DNA of 64,000 nt from Sphagnum magellanicum (taxonomy: Eukaryota; Streptophyta; Sphagnopsida; Sphagnales; Sphagnaceae): contig CM038910.1 of assembly GCA_021904315.1 (NCBI GenBank), forward strand, positions 15,810,001 to 15,874,000, given 5' to 3'. A model generated the notes under the pieces. It had not been told where the DNA came from, ran no database searches, and saw only the letters and a list, made by a program, of their open reading frames with translations. The position numbers and the translations under genes are program-made. Of the stretch, positions 44,830 through 57,400 are shown in pieces. Every line of letters starts with the position of its first letter. Positions within the stretch are counted from its first letter, which is position 1.

Positions 44830-46406
44830 TCAGCGAGTTGCCATCCAAACCAAGTCGTTTTGGCCGCTCCAGTGACAAGCTTCAGCTCCACGAGGAATGT
44901 TGAGCGCTGCGAAGGCCGGGTGCTCCGACGCCCACATGCTGGTATCCAAATGGCAGATTGCAACGGCATGGATGATGGAGGAAGAAGAACCAGTGCTGCC
45001 TTCTTCTTCTTGGTGCTGCAGCAGAGATGCTTGCACCACTTTGGTACCCGTGACATGGTGACAGTAGTAGAGCTGAGAGGGAAACATCAAGTTATGGCAG
45101 ATGACGATGTGTTCACCTTCTCGCAAACTGCGTTTGCTGAACTCCAGGATTCTCACAGGGCGGCTGTTGGAGCTGTTGGGAGCGGCGGAAGGAGCCCCAG
45201 TGGTAGCGAGAACTTCGACATTGGTGCCAATTTCAGAAGAAACAAAGTCCGCCATTGCTTCTACGGAAGTGGGGCATGCTCTCTCCTCGCCCATGAGTGC
45301 TGGACTCTCGCATAGGTACACGGCCGTCCCCATTATGGTCGCCATCTTGCTTCCTTCGTTGATGTTGAAAGTGTGGAGCAGCTGTCGCAGGTTGGGAGTT
45401 GTGAGGGACGGGAGGCTTTCCGCTACCACAAACGGTAAGAACGCGCGCTTTGGAATTGGGTCGTGAAGATTCTCCACCAGCTTCATTTGCCCTCCTTTCA
45501 CCAGTTGATCCTCCAGAAAGAAATCGAATTGGAAATCGTTGATGGTCTTGATACCCATCGCTCGAGGAGCAGCTCCTGCAGCTGGGTGGGGACCATGAAG
45601 ATGCTGCTGTTGGCTGCTGCTGCTTGTGTAGGGGCCAATGTCAATGTCTTGTTCGCAAATGAGGCCTGCAACTTTGCAGAATGCCGCAGCGGTGGCTGGA
45701 AAAATGGCTCCACGAGAGATTGCAGCCGCGAATCGATCTGCAGTTAAGGTACCTTCAACCGGCGACACGGAGCTGCGTAGAATGGGTGGAATGGACACTG
45801 TAGATGGCAACAACTGCTGCCAGAAACTACTACTCATGCCGGAGACTTCGTCCTCCACAGCAGTGCGCGGGAGACCCATCACCATGTTGATGGCGCCGAT
45901 ATACAGTACCTACATGATGGGAATCCCAGGAGGAAAAAACATTCGGACGTCAATATAACAGCTTTCAAGTGCTACGTCAACTCGGAAAAAACCTCGGACT
46001 ACGTGAACACATCATGCAACAAACTAGAGCTCAGAGCAACTTCTTCTACTGAATCATCATCATGAGTCCTCCTCCAAGCAACAAAAGAAACAAAGGTTAG
46101 GGACCATCATCATGGGTCCTCCTCCAAGGAGAAAACAAAAAGAGTTAGGTACCAGTTCCCACAATAAAATTCAGTCGTCACATCTCGACAGTAAAGATCT
46201 GGATATTACTGCAGCAACATGACCATTATATCCGTCTCTCCAATTGGAGCAAGAAAAAAAAAATCAATCCAAAGCAAGCAAGCAAGGAAAGAGATTTTTA
46301 AAAGCTGGGATATATGATCAGAGCTGAGAGAGAGAGAGAGAGGTCTAACCATCACGAGAACAAGAGGTAGCAATGCCACAAATGTCAAACTATTGCTTGC
46401 TGCCAT
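44830..46406 (-). CDS. BURP-domain protein, two exons
   Basis: Exon 1 is 46406-46350 (19 codons), the intron 46349-45910 (440 bp, GT...AG), and exon 2 45909-44830. Together they give 378 residues with no stop and phase-0 splice sites. The start MAASNSLTFVALLPLVLVM forms a signal peptide that continues into exon 2 (VLYIGAIN), and the ATG context (gcagccATGGC) is good. Residues 40-60 carry a FWQQLLPST...IP motif typical before BURP domains. The BURP domain spans about 149-374: FFLEDQL, two spaced cysteines (CES, CPTS), then CH-X10-CH-X34-CH-X24-CH ending CHWSGQNDLVW. The X34 gap is longer than usual because of an acidic/serine-rich insert. The family comprises secreted plant cell-wall or apoplast proteins (RD22, PG1-beta, USP, BNM2 types). 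I cannot assign the subfamily. It is GC-rich relative to its surroundings and appears intact. Confidence 0.9.
46317..46342. repeat. (GA)n microsatellite in the BURP intron
   Basis: An uninterrupted gagagagagagagag tract about 10 bp downstream of the splice donor on the transcribed strand (CT-rich in the RNA). It lies close enough to the donor to be worth noting. Confidence 0.8.
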
Positions 46407-46905
46407 GGCTGCTTGCTGCAGCTGCTGTGCACAGCCAACACCAAAAAAAAAACTGTGGAGAAATTAGTAGAACACACACACCCTTAAAGAGCAATCTGAG
46501 CTTTTCCCCAAAACAAGATATAAAAAAACCCCAACACCACCACCACCACCCTGCAAAGGTCTGCAACCAAAACTCACGTACCAAGAAACAAAAACTGTGA
46601 AGCTTTCTAAAAGAAACTGTGGCTTGCAAGCTTTCAAAAACCAAGAGCACCCAACTTGTGTACTACTAACAAACAAAAAGCTAGGAGACTTGGAAGAGGA
46701 GAGAATGGTCCAGTAGTGGTGAGAAGAAGTGAGGAAATGGAGACTGGAGAATGGGTATAAGTAGAGAAGTGGGGTGAGAGAGAGAGTGTGTGTGTGTGTT
46801 GGGTGGTGGGGGGGAGGGGGGGAGGGGGGCGGGGGTGGGGTTGTGTGGGGGCAGAAGTGGGGATGTGGGGTTTTTACACAGGACTGGCTGACTTCTCCCA
46901 TGCAT
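46407..46905 (-). promoter_or_regulatory. BURP gene upstream region, C-rich/G4-prone
   Basis: On the gene's sense strand this is CT- and C-rich leader/promoter sequence. The plus (template) strand at 46775-46799 has (GA)n then (GT)n, and at 46801-46850 a run of at least five G-tracts of 3-7 G separated by single bases. A weak TATA-like ttatac lies on the minus strand near 46755-46760. The open frames here are low-complexity shadows (poly-Pro/His). Confidence 0.55.
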
Positions 46906-47294
46906 ACCGGACTTTATGTTTGAAGCTCCAAGTCAATCATTAATAGCAGTTCAGTTTAATAATAAGTTATTCATTTCTCTCCTCACTTTTGCCCACAATT
47001 TGTTAGCTCCATTTGTTCAGGCATTTGGCATGTGTCAGCAATGTGCTCCAGTGCTCCTACTTATTAGTCTAGTAAATACCCCTATTAGTCTAAGTAGTAG
47101 GAGTGACGGGGGAAACACTGCACCTAGATCTTAGTAGGTCTTTTTTTTTCTTTATAGGGTTTATTATTTGGTTTTATTTAAAATGCCTGGTTCAAATTTC
47201 ACATCACCTGGCAGACAAAACCCTAGACGGGTTTGCATGGCTTACCCGAGCTCGTTTTAAGTCATTAAGCATTGTTGTTTTGAAGTCACTCACT
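46906..47294. other. Non-coding stretch
   Basis: No gene or repeat terminus identified. Confidence 0.4.
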
Positions 47295-48510
47295 GGAGTT
47301 CTATTTGGTCTATTTATTCCATTTTAAATTTTAGCATCACCCAAGCTGGGTAGCACCAACAGTACAAATCCCATCACACAAAACATTATTGCTTCTACAC
47401 ATGGCTGTTCACACCGCACTTAGATCGGCTTCATTGGTTTATTTATCCCATGTTAAATTTTGACCTCACCCAAGCATTAACAGCAAAATCATCACCACAA
47501 AATGTTACTTGTTAATATGGATGTTCACACCAGTGTTGCAGGGTACCAACAAGTGTTTTTCTTTTTCCCCCCAAATTTGTGGAGTAGGTGGGTTGGCAAT
47601 CATGCACAGGAAGAGTTAGCCAAATTTGGCTGGAGGACATAGAAATTTTTTGGCAGAGGGGGACCTAGAAAACAATAGGTTTTCTGTTATAATTTGATAC
47701 CTTGTCGCCTCTAAATATGGCAACTTTAGATTTTTTTCCCCTCATAATGTGTGAACTTGAGTCCATTTTTTCCAAATAAAAACCATTTGTACCTTTGGGA
47801 CTTCCCCATTTTTTTCTTGCCAGGTTGCACAAATTTGCCCCCAAAAAAATAATTGGTACCAGCTTGGGCAGGTCAGAACTGCCGGTTCTAGTTCTGGGTA
47901 GTTAATCCAAATTGAAACTGGGTCTGGTTTCGAAACCTAAACTGGAATTGATTTTATTTTTTAAGAATGGGTCCCTATTTGTATTTGTGGGTGGCACTAG
48001 AAACAAAACACATGTCTTTCAGAAAAAATGATTATAATTGAGTTTAACCAGAAGTTAACTGCTGGTTTCAATCTGGGTTAGTAAGAGCTAGACCAAAACT
48101 GGATCTGATTTTCAAAACCAAATTCGAAGTTTAATTTTTTGAAAAACTGAACCCAGAACCAGATTCTTGATTTTTGAAAAATGAGTGTGAAGCCAGGCCT
48201 AAGGCAATTCTTTTTCTTTTTTTCAACTGGAACCAGAGGTTCTTGGTAAACACAAAGAACCACCCAACACTGGTCCACACTGGATGTAGGTCAGTTTGAT
48301 TTGCGTTAACTTATTGATCCCATGTTAAATATTTACCTCACCAAAACATTAACAACAAAATCATCACCACAAAACCCTACTTGTTTCCCAGTAACGCCCA
48401 TGGCTGGCCACGCCAGATCTAGGTGGTTTCTATTTGGGTTATTAACCTATGCTAAATTTTGACATCACCTAAGCATTTAGAACAAAATCATCACACAAAC
48501 TTTCTGTGTT
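47295..48510 (+). repeat. ~120-bp repeat array split by an insert
   Basis: Four related units at about 47295-47400, 47420-47540, 48290-48385 and 48410-48505 share 'tatttatyccatgttaaatttt', 'cacccaagcatta' and 'aaaatcatcaccacaaaa' blocks. Between the second and third lies about 740 bp of different text rich in 'ggttctggttctg/aactggaacc'-like strings, with an agccaaatttggct palindrome at 47618. The insert could be a transposon. I did not find a clear target duplication. Confidence 0.6.
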
Positions 48511-51500
48511 TCTCATTGTTGGATCTAAGGTGTTTCAAACCATCTTGGAAGTTTGGAGGGTAAAAGCCCCAGGAGCCGGGCATTTCTGTGATTTCTCTCT
48601 GTATAGGGGGGAGGGCCCCTCCTATGTATGTACAGACGGACCAAAAGGGAGGCATTTTGTGAATGAAATCTGCCCCTCCAAAGGTTACATATTAGGTTAT
48701 GTGTACCAAATGTCCCACAGCAGGTTGTGTCCAAGTACATCCTCCTTCAAACCAAAATGTAGCATAATAAAAAGCTGGACTCCACTACTGGCCCACCTTG
48801 GAGTAAGTTTAGGGAGAGCTCAAGCTCCCCAGGATAAATTCACTTATGTTATTTGACTAGTTATTTGCCAATTAATCCTGCCTTTGGAGTCTGGACACTT
48901 GTTTCACCATGAAACCCCCACTCTTTCATTCACCTCAAAGGTTGTGTATCCACAGACTCAGCGCAAGAATCGCATCAGAATCACCTCAGACTCAGCAAGA
49001 ATCACATAAGAATCACCTATTCTTGTGGCTGACCAAAGAAGATCTGGGTTACTTTTTTTTGCAAAGTACATGGGTCCCTACTCCCTCCCTTCCATCCGCT
49101 TGTCACTCAATGTGTACCATCAAATATGTGGAACATGACCCAAGCGTTGTGCTAATATTAGGAATTCTTCATTTCATGCATGAATTTTTATTGGAGCCCA
49201 TGTGGGAGAGAATGTGTAGTAAAAATTGTTTGATGATCTTTTCTCATTGGGGGCTAGCTATTGAAAGCCAGTGGCACAGAATCTGCATTGTAAACATATA
49301 TATATATGCATCCACTAGCCTCTTTTTGTAAGCTGATTTTCCTGAACCTTGTCCAAAGTATGAGTGTAAAAGGTGTAGCAAGCTGTGCGTATTTAAAAGA
49401 TAAAAAACAAAGTCTGGGAGAGGCCAAAAGACAAAATGGAGTTTGGGAAAGACACTGCACTTTTTGATCTGGTCAGTCCCATGATAGTTCTTTTTATGGG
49501 CGCCGACCCAAATCTCCCCCCCCCTCCCACCACCCCCCCAAGTGCTAATCAATCTAGAAACCGAGGGAGAACTGGATACTTGATGCATAATATGTGTCAG
49601 CAATTTTATGTAGATGAGGCTAGTAACCAACTGTCCTAAAGGGTCGGCTGGCACAAAATTTCTAGTGAAGGAGGGCACTTTATCAAGTGAAATTTTTTCA
49701 TCCACAAAAGGGATGGCTGTTTTGTTTTTTTCAAATGCCTGGCCTCTTTTTATAAATTCTTTTTTTTGGATGTGAAGCCTGTAAGGGGCGTTGCCTCCAC
49801 AAACAAATAAATAAATCTGCTGGTGCTTTATGTCATGGGACCCGTCCCTCCAAGGGTGTTACCCTACTCCTCTTTTCTGCAGAATTTCCCTGGGGAACAT
49901 GTAGTCCAGCCAATACTCAGAAGAACAAAACACCAGGCAAAACAAATGGTTGGAAAGAAGGTAAGAGAAGATAAATCAGGATATCACTTTTCTTTACACA
50001 GACAACAATGTGAAGGACGTGATGGATCATGGCATGGACTGAAAGATCTGAACATATTGGATAGTTAAGTTAATTTGGGCCCTTTCAGTAACTTTGGGTT
50101 TCATCTTTGGGATATTAACCTTTTTTTCTTTTTTTAAATATGTTTTTCCAGCCCCCTGCAGAAAAGTACCAGCTTAACATGTGCATGGGCCCAAATCAGA
50201 CCTTAAGCACCCAAAAGTATCAAGGTACACAAATTATACATACAAGTGGGTGGTTGGCTACCAATGGAAGGCCACTCACAGTAGTAGTATGTCAGTGCCC
50301 ATTCAAAACCCTAAATCTCATCACCTACAATGATCTGCCAATCACATGCATCTCCCTTTTTTTCGTGCCCAAACGATAGGTTCACATCTTATCATCTTGA
50401 TTTTGAGACGATCTTCCGTAGAATGGGACAAGTTGATGATGCAAACCCAACTATTCCCCCACGTCATTTGAGGTTGGATGATTTCCACAATTTGTGATCA
50501 ATTTAAGTTCCCAAAGTTGTGTGGGTCTCAAAACTATTGGGTTTCATGAACCAAGATTATGTAATTTATTATATTATTTTACATTTTTTAATGCTTTTGT
50601 ACCATTGAATCAATATTTCATGATATTTGACACACCTTTAGGTTTGTCAAGTGATATCATGGGTAATTGATTCTCAAGTTCGTTACAAAATGTAAATTCA
50701 ATGTGTGTTTCCTAGCTCCCCCAAAAAAAATGAAGGTGGGAGTTTTAAATTGGGACTAATATGCAAGAGTTCAAGGTAAGATCAACTTTCACAACTCCAA
50801 GAATCAGGTGATTATTGCAAGTTGAAACCAAAATGGTGCACAAACTAACCAAATTCACAAAACACATCACGCCCAAACTTGCAAAAGACCAACCACCTTT
50901 TTTATATAATATATTTTACAACTAATGATGAAAGTTGCATCAAAGTGACAAAAAGTTTTGAAATTTTCAAGAGAGAATTTTTTTTAAACTTGTTTTGTCA
51001 ATTTATGAATCCCACAATGTTGTGGGTTTATAATTCCCACATACAAGTTATGAATGAGGAGCTTTTGAAAGAAACATTGTAACCTTTGAAAAGGTCTTTC
51101 CAATGTCATGTCATATGTTCAATTCAAAGGTCATTTGACCCTTAGTTCCAAAGTTTTAGTAGTTGAAGATCTAATTTGATTCTATTTGATCATTGACCAA
51201 TCTTTTGACCATTTAATTTTTTGTTCACAATTCCAAATGGAGAATGTGAACCCACTTTCAATATACATGCTTCAAAGTATTTTCAATGGTATATTGGGGT
51301 TAGCATTTGTTTGTTGGCAAAATTTTGCAAGTTTCACCATGGTTCTACTTTCAATGACATGGCAACATGGAAAAAAGGAAATCCAAATGAGGAATTTCTC
51401 AAAATAGGTTTCTAGTCGTGCCACATGGTGCTATTCATGTAAGAGACAAACCCAATCATGGGCCAAAAAAGAGTTAGGGTTTGAAGGTGTAGCAAGTTAT

Positions 51501-53611
51501 TTCAAGGTGAAAACACACAATGGGTGACCCAAAATTGTAGTCACCAATTAATTTTTTTATAATTAATTTGTTGGGTAATGTATGGATACTACATTTTATT
51601 TTATTTTTTGGGTGCAATCATATTCAAATGAACCAATAGTGACAAACGACTCAAGCACCAATGGGCCCTTTTTAAACATTTTGATTTTTTCATATAATTT
51701 TTTTTGCAACATGTTTTTTACAATATTTATGATTCCCCCAATAAATTACATTATTTATGTTAACATTATTTGAATAAATATGAATTTTCTAAAAGTGTAC
51801 AAGTTTTGTCAAATTTTATGTTTCATTTTTGAAAAATGATCATAATTTCAAATCATACTAAAAATATGATGACTACTTTAAACTTTAATTTTTTTGTATC
51901 ATAAGCCAACACTTTGTTCATATGTCATACACATCATGACCCATTTATATCTAGCAAATGACTCTTGAAATTTTTAAATTATATTATGAATTTCTAAAAA
52001 TTTCAAGTATTACAATTTTTAAATTATGAATGTTTTTTATATGTGGATGGTAGGTTATCATCATTTCAAATTTTTTCCCATCAAATTTTCTTTATTAAAT
52101 GAGTCCTTAGCCTAGTGCTTTATAAAACTGATTTTGGGGTGTTAAAGTTCAAAAGTCCTTTACTGAAACAAAAACTCAACTTATTGAATTAAATGAATTT
52201 TTTATTTTTTCAAAATTCATATAAATCATTTAGCACAAATTTGCTTGATCAACATGACATTAAAGTGGCATTACATAAATATATTTGAAAAAAATAACAA
52301 TTTTTCAGTTGTCTAACATGGTTTTTGGCTTATTTGACGATGATCACATCATTTTGTTTGTTTTAAATATATTTGATTAGTTTTGAACTTAAGGTAATCA
52401 ATTTTTTATTTTTAAAAAATCAACATTGAAGAATTTGACTATGAATACATTTTCAACAAATAATACTTGTCACAAAATATGAAAAATTATGTATATATGT
52501 TTCAAAACTAAGGTTGTGGATGGAATCTTCGGGTGAATTTTCTTTTGTGGTCAATGATATTGATATACATCAATTGAATAAAAAACCATTTGGGAGTTTC
52601 AATTTTTTTGTTGAAAATACCCTTTAAAAATATCAATTTTTTTACATCTGTTGAATAATAAAAGCACAATAATATTTTTTATAAAGAAAAGACCACTACC
52701 ATATGGAATAAGAGGAATATAAATGGACATTGCAATATTTTTTCAATTTGGTTTTGTTTAATCATGTTTCATGAATCATAAACATGAGACCCTATGTCCA
52801 TTGAAAAATATATGTTATATATTGTGTGTACATTGATTATATCCAATTCTTTTCATCTAATCGTTAAATTGAATCAAAATGAACTTTAGGTTTTTAAATG
52901 TTGTGATGCACATTCTAAAATATTTTTGCTTGTGATAAGCATTGTCAAATAATGTCATCAAGATTTTAATTTTCTATGTATTATGATACTTGTTGTACAT
53001 TACCTATTTGGACAAAAGTGGGTTGTCCATAATGTGCTTTCACCTTTGAACTTAAAAGGTCTTGACCTCTAAGAACTATAAAACATCCCTATGCTTTTCA
53101 AGTTTTCGCTAATAGTTATGTATTTTTTATGTTACTTTTGCCATATTTACTAATACATTTTAGAAAATTTTGCCATCTATTCTAGAAATGTTAAATTAAC
53201 ATGGTGGTTGAAACTTGAATGTGAATCTTCAATGTGTAGATTGGTGGATTGGCAACAAGTTTGGGGATTAATACCTTGGCAAGTTAGAATAAGGTGGGAA
53301 TGGAATCTAGTTTTTCAAATTCAAGAATGTTACATTGCAAATAGCAACATGGGTATTTAGATGCATCTCCAATTTTTTGTTTCACAATGTGGATTTTTTT
53401 TCAATTCATTTCGTGATGTTTCACGAATGATGTTTATGAATTTCATGTATAAATTGTATGTATAAATTTCATTTTGTGAGAAAAAAAAGTGAAAAAAATT
53501 TGCATACATGTGAAAATTTTGCAATAAAAAGTCTATTAGATTGTCCTTTGTTAATTTCTTCTCAATATGGCCCCTCACTTGCTAATTTCAAATTCAAGCA
53601 TTTTTTTGTAC
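48511..53611. other. Long non-coding stretch
   Basis: A short internal duplication ('cctcagactcagc...aagaatcrcat') lies at 48953-49015. A resemblance to 3585-3640 occurs at 50825-50880. The remainder is AT-rich with short unrelated frames on both strands. No gene supported. Confidence 0.45.
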
Positions 53612-55510
53612 AACTAAGTTATGGATCCAATGTTGGCTTTAGTAGTAACAAATATTCTTACCTCAAATCCACAACTTAAAACAACCAATGGTGAACTTTC
53701 AAAGTCTACAAATCTAAACAAGGTTGTGATAGAGTTTAGAAAATGCAAAACTATGTACAAATTGCATAGGAAGTTTCAAGATGAATGGGCATGCAAACTA
53801 CCATGGGCAAAACTTGTCATTGATAAAGATGGCAAAATTCACCAAGTCCATTGTAAGTTGTGCATTACAATTGAAGGCAAAAAAAGCTTTTAATTGCGAA
53901 TTTTGATTTTTTTGTGGAAGAATGTAGGGAGAGGGAGGGCTAAGGCAAAGGTGGCTATGGTTGAGATTTATTTTGTCACTAATATTACACATTAGAAGAA
54001 TGAGAGGTTGTATGTTGCAACTAGTCCATATACAATTCTAGATCAAGTCATGCATGGTGTAACAACAAAAAAGGAGAAAAAACTTATGCAATTTGTTACA
54101 CTTTTTCATCTTTTAAACAAAGGCAAACCATCGATTAACTATGAAAAGTTATAGAATTTGTACAAGTTTTTGAAAGTCCCACAAACCCAATCAAGCACTC
54201 GAATGATTATTCTAGGCTAAAATGGTTAACATGCACAACATTGTGGAGTCACAATTCATTTCCATTTCCTCTAATGAAATCTATTGATAATCAAAGTTGG
54301 TTATTTATTCATGATTATGTTTTGGAAGGATGGAAACACATTCCCATTCCATTGACCTTGGAGAGAGTCATGGAAATAAGAAATCCAAGCCATTTCATTA
54401 AATTGATTTGGGGGAATCTAATCAACTATGGTGGATTAACTAAATATGAAACTGCAAGGAGACCAATTGGTCTAACATTGATGGTGCTACTATATTTCAA
54501 GGCTTAAGGATAGGTGTAATAATGTAGATTAGATATCAACCTACCCCATTCCTAATTAATGTGCATTACATGGCACATAGGACAAACTTGGTTGTTTGAT
54601 CATTGTCACACCTATCAATTGTTTAAAACTTGGAAAATCTCCTTACAAAGTTGTATGGATACTTTTCAAAATCCCACAAGGCTACCCTTAAGTTTTCTAA
54701 TCTTGATGTTATCATGGAAACATAGGGGTTAAAAATAATTGAAAATGTGAAAACCCATTGGTTTAGCATTTTGGAACATTTAAAAAGAGTCCAATTTAAG
54801 TTTATAACCCTTGTTGTCAAGATGGCCATGGATGCTTCATCTACAACAACAATCCAATCAAATTTTGATGTTTTTTGTGATGTTGATAATATTTTGGGCC
54901 TTCCATGTTTGTTACCCTTGTTGGAATGTGTCTACAATTTAATCAAATTTACATAGTCTAGAATGTCTTCATTTATGATTATGTTATTGATATCCAAATT
55001 TGTGAAGTTGATTTGTACTCTATGTACATCAAGCTTCATACTACTTACAAGCCAAAGATATTCCCTGATTTCAATGATGTTATTGACAACACTTTTTGTA
55101 TAATATATTAGGATTGGATCACAAATTTGAATTTTGGGGAAGAAACCTTGTCTTTCTAGATCAATGGTTCATGGGGTATGTACAACAACCAAAGGACCAA
55201 GACCTTTGATGAAAACAAAATTTGCATATTAGGTTGGGGAAATTAAATGTCATTGTGCACATGTTGTGGATCATTTCATTAAGGAATTACAAAAACAATT
55301 CCAAATAATGAGGTCATGAATGCGCTTGGCATTGTGTACCTATATATTGGTTGCAAGCCGCATGTGAAACATTGTTTCATCTCCATCTAGCTACAGTGAA
55401 GCAAATGTATTGCGTGAAAAGATATATTGGATTAGACATCTTAGTCCTAAAGCTTATTGATGAAGATATGTTGGTGTTGGGGGACAAATAGATAGAGTAA
55501 GACTAAACAA
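53612..55510 (+). pseudogene. hAT-like transposase relic (N-terminal and central)
   Basis: The first open piece (53621-53890) contains FQDEWACKLPWAKLVIDKDG followed by VHCKLCITIEGKKS, a BED-like zinc-finger opening with a C-x-x-C pair. Downstream, across several frames, lie HYKNERLYVA-like text, KGKPSINYEKL, a catalytic-region block with NQSWLFIHDYVLEGWKHIPI and LTLERVMEI (54241-54507), NYGGLTKYE, a KTHWFSILEHLKRVQFKFIT-like piece (54747) and NEVMNALGIVY (about 55295). This order matches the plant hAT-like proteins related to animal ZNF862/C17orf113. Many stops and frame changes show it is dead. The C-terminal dimerisation part is absent. It ends where the first gypsy relic begins. Confidence 0.75.
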
Positions 55511-55659
55511 GTAAATAGTTTCAAAACTAATTCAAATTTGAACATGAGATAGTACTTTTGAATTCTTGTTGTTTTATTTTCAAATGGGGTAGTATTTCTT
55601 CTCCTCCATGTTCTTGTTGTGTATCATTTTTTCTTTGGAAGTTTTTGTTTTAGAGGAAC

Positions 55660-57400
55660 GTTGATTTTGTGTGGCAAAATAGGTTTAATTTGGAACATGA
55701 AGATTCTAGTGCATGGGATACCATATGTAGTGACCTTTATTGTACTATAGAACAATGTAATGGATGCCAATTACTCGATGTTGTGGGGTAGACTATGGTT
55801 GTGGGATACCAATATCTCACATGATTAGGGAAACAACTTGGTAACTATCCAAGGTAATGGTACAATCAAAATAATTATTGTGACCAAACACTTAGGAGTA
55901 ACAATACATGACCAAAAGTGCTAATGTGTTATGATTTCCAACATGGAATCACAGATGATGAAGAGGATGTCATATTCATAGTAGAACTAGAATTTTTTTC
56001 CATTAATACCATTGTATTATTGGAAAAGGTTGGAGTACTGACTAGATCATAAGTGGAATGGGATATTATTCCACAAATAATTAGCTCAATCCCAAGCACC
56101 AAGCAATGGTGTAACAAGTGCTCTGAAATTGGTAAGAATTCAACCCGTAATAAGCTTGGAGGACATGGTGTACACAAATACCTATTATCACCATATTGTT
56201 GGTGATAAATTGTTGGATGAGACATTTGTTCAATAGTGGGTGCAGGAGATGAAATGGTAAAATGGATATTAACAAAAGAAGAATAGTTCATCAAACTAAA
56301 CTTGGGCACCATTGAACAACCACAATGCATGAAGATTAATGTACAATTGACAATAACACAAACAAGTTTTCTAAAGATTCTTTTACAAGAGTTCAAGGAT
56401 GACCTATAAGAACATGAAGGGGAACCCTCTTAAATTAACACAATATTAGATTGAACTAGACACCACAATTCCACCGGTTCATCAAGTTAGATACCACATG
56501 AATTAAAATTATGTTATTATAATTAAATAAAACATTAACAAGTTGTTAACGGTAGGTTTTATATAGCCAGCAGAAGACACAACATGGCTTTCTCCAATTG
56601 TAGAGGTGCTAAAAAGAAATGGGAAGTTGTAAATTTGCATAAATTTCCATAAGTTAAATGTTACAACAAAAAAAGATTTATACCAATTACCATTTATTGA
56701 TGAATATTCAACATTGTAGCTAAACATGAAGCATATGTATTTTTGGATGGTTATTCTAGGTATCATTAACATCCATTGCACCGAAAGATAGGTACAAGAT
56801 TATTTTTGTAACAAATTAAGAATCATTTGTGTGGCTAGTCATGCCTTTTGAATGAAGACTATACCTCCTACACACCAACAAATAGTATGTCAAGCAATTA
56901 AGGAATATTTAAATCAGTTCATGATTTCTAAAAAAAACTTCACTATTTATAGTAAGATGGAGACACACCTATCCAAACTAAGGCCATGCTTCCTCAAATG
57001 TAACAAATATGGTATCAACTTGAACCTTCTGTTTTTATAGTATTTTCAAGAATGATCTTGGGATTCATAGTTTCCAAGGAAAGGAAGCTACTAGATTTTA
57101 AGAAGATATAAACGTTAATGAACATGTCGGTTCCCATCAACCCATAGTAAATATAAGTGTTCAATGACATTGCACAATTTTACCAATGTTTCATTAAAGA
57201 ATTTGCATTCATAATGGCACTAATAACAAAAGTAATGCAGAAAACAAAACCATTTGTGTGAACAATTAAATGTCAATAAGCATGGGAGTTCATCAAGAAG
57301 TGATACATTGAGGCTCCGATATTAATTTCACCTAATTGATAGTTGGAATTCCATGTTCATATGGATGATTCTTTGTTAGTAGTAGGGGCTATGTTGGTTC
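55660..57400 (+). pseudogene. pol: Ty3/gypsy pol relic, copy 1
   Basis: Begins in the protease-linked region: 55700-55890 gives VHGIPYVVTFIV and NYSMLWGRLWLWDTNISHD, then TIQGNGTIK. RT follows from about 56450 (for example EAYVFLDGYSRYH near 56730) and the RT end/RNase H near 56970-57350 (HLSKLRPCFLKCNKYGI, then ILGFIVSKE text). At the polymerase motif the usual FLDDF reads SKKNF near 56925, so both active-site aspartates are gone. Every segment carries stops and frame changes. No gag and no LTR were found. It abuts the hAT-like relic on its left. Confidence 0.75.

Noticed and set aside
44797-45747. Plus-strand open frames of 94-172 codons opposite the BURP gene
   Set aside because: They are antisense shadows of a GC-rich real exon; no domain is seen in them.
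46390-46905. Minus-strand frames of 74-145 codons rich in Pro/His/Ser upstream of the BURP gene
   Set aside because: Produced by CT- and C-rich low-complexity leader/promoter sequence.
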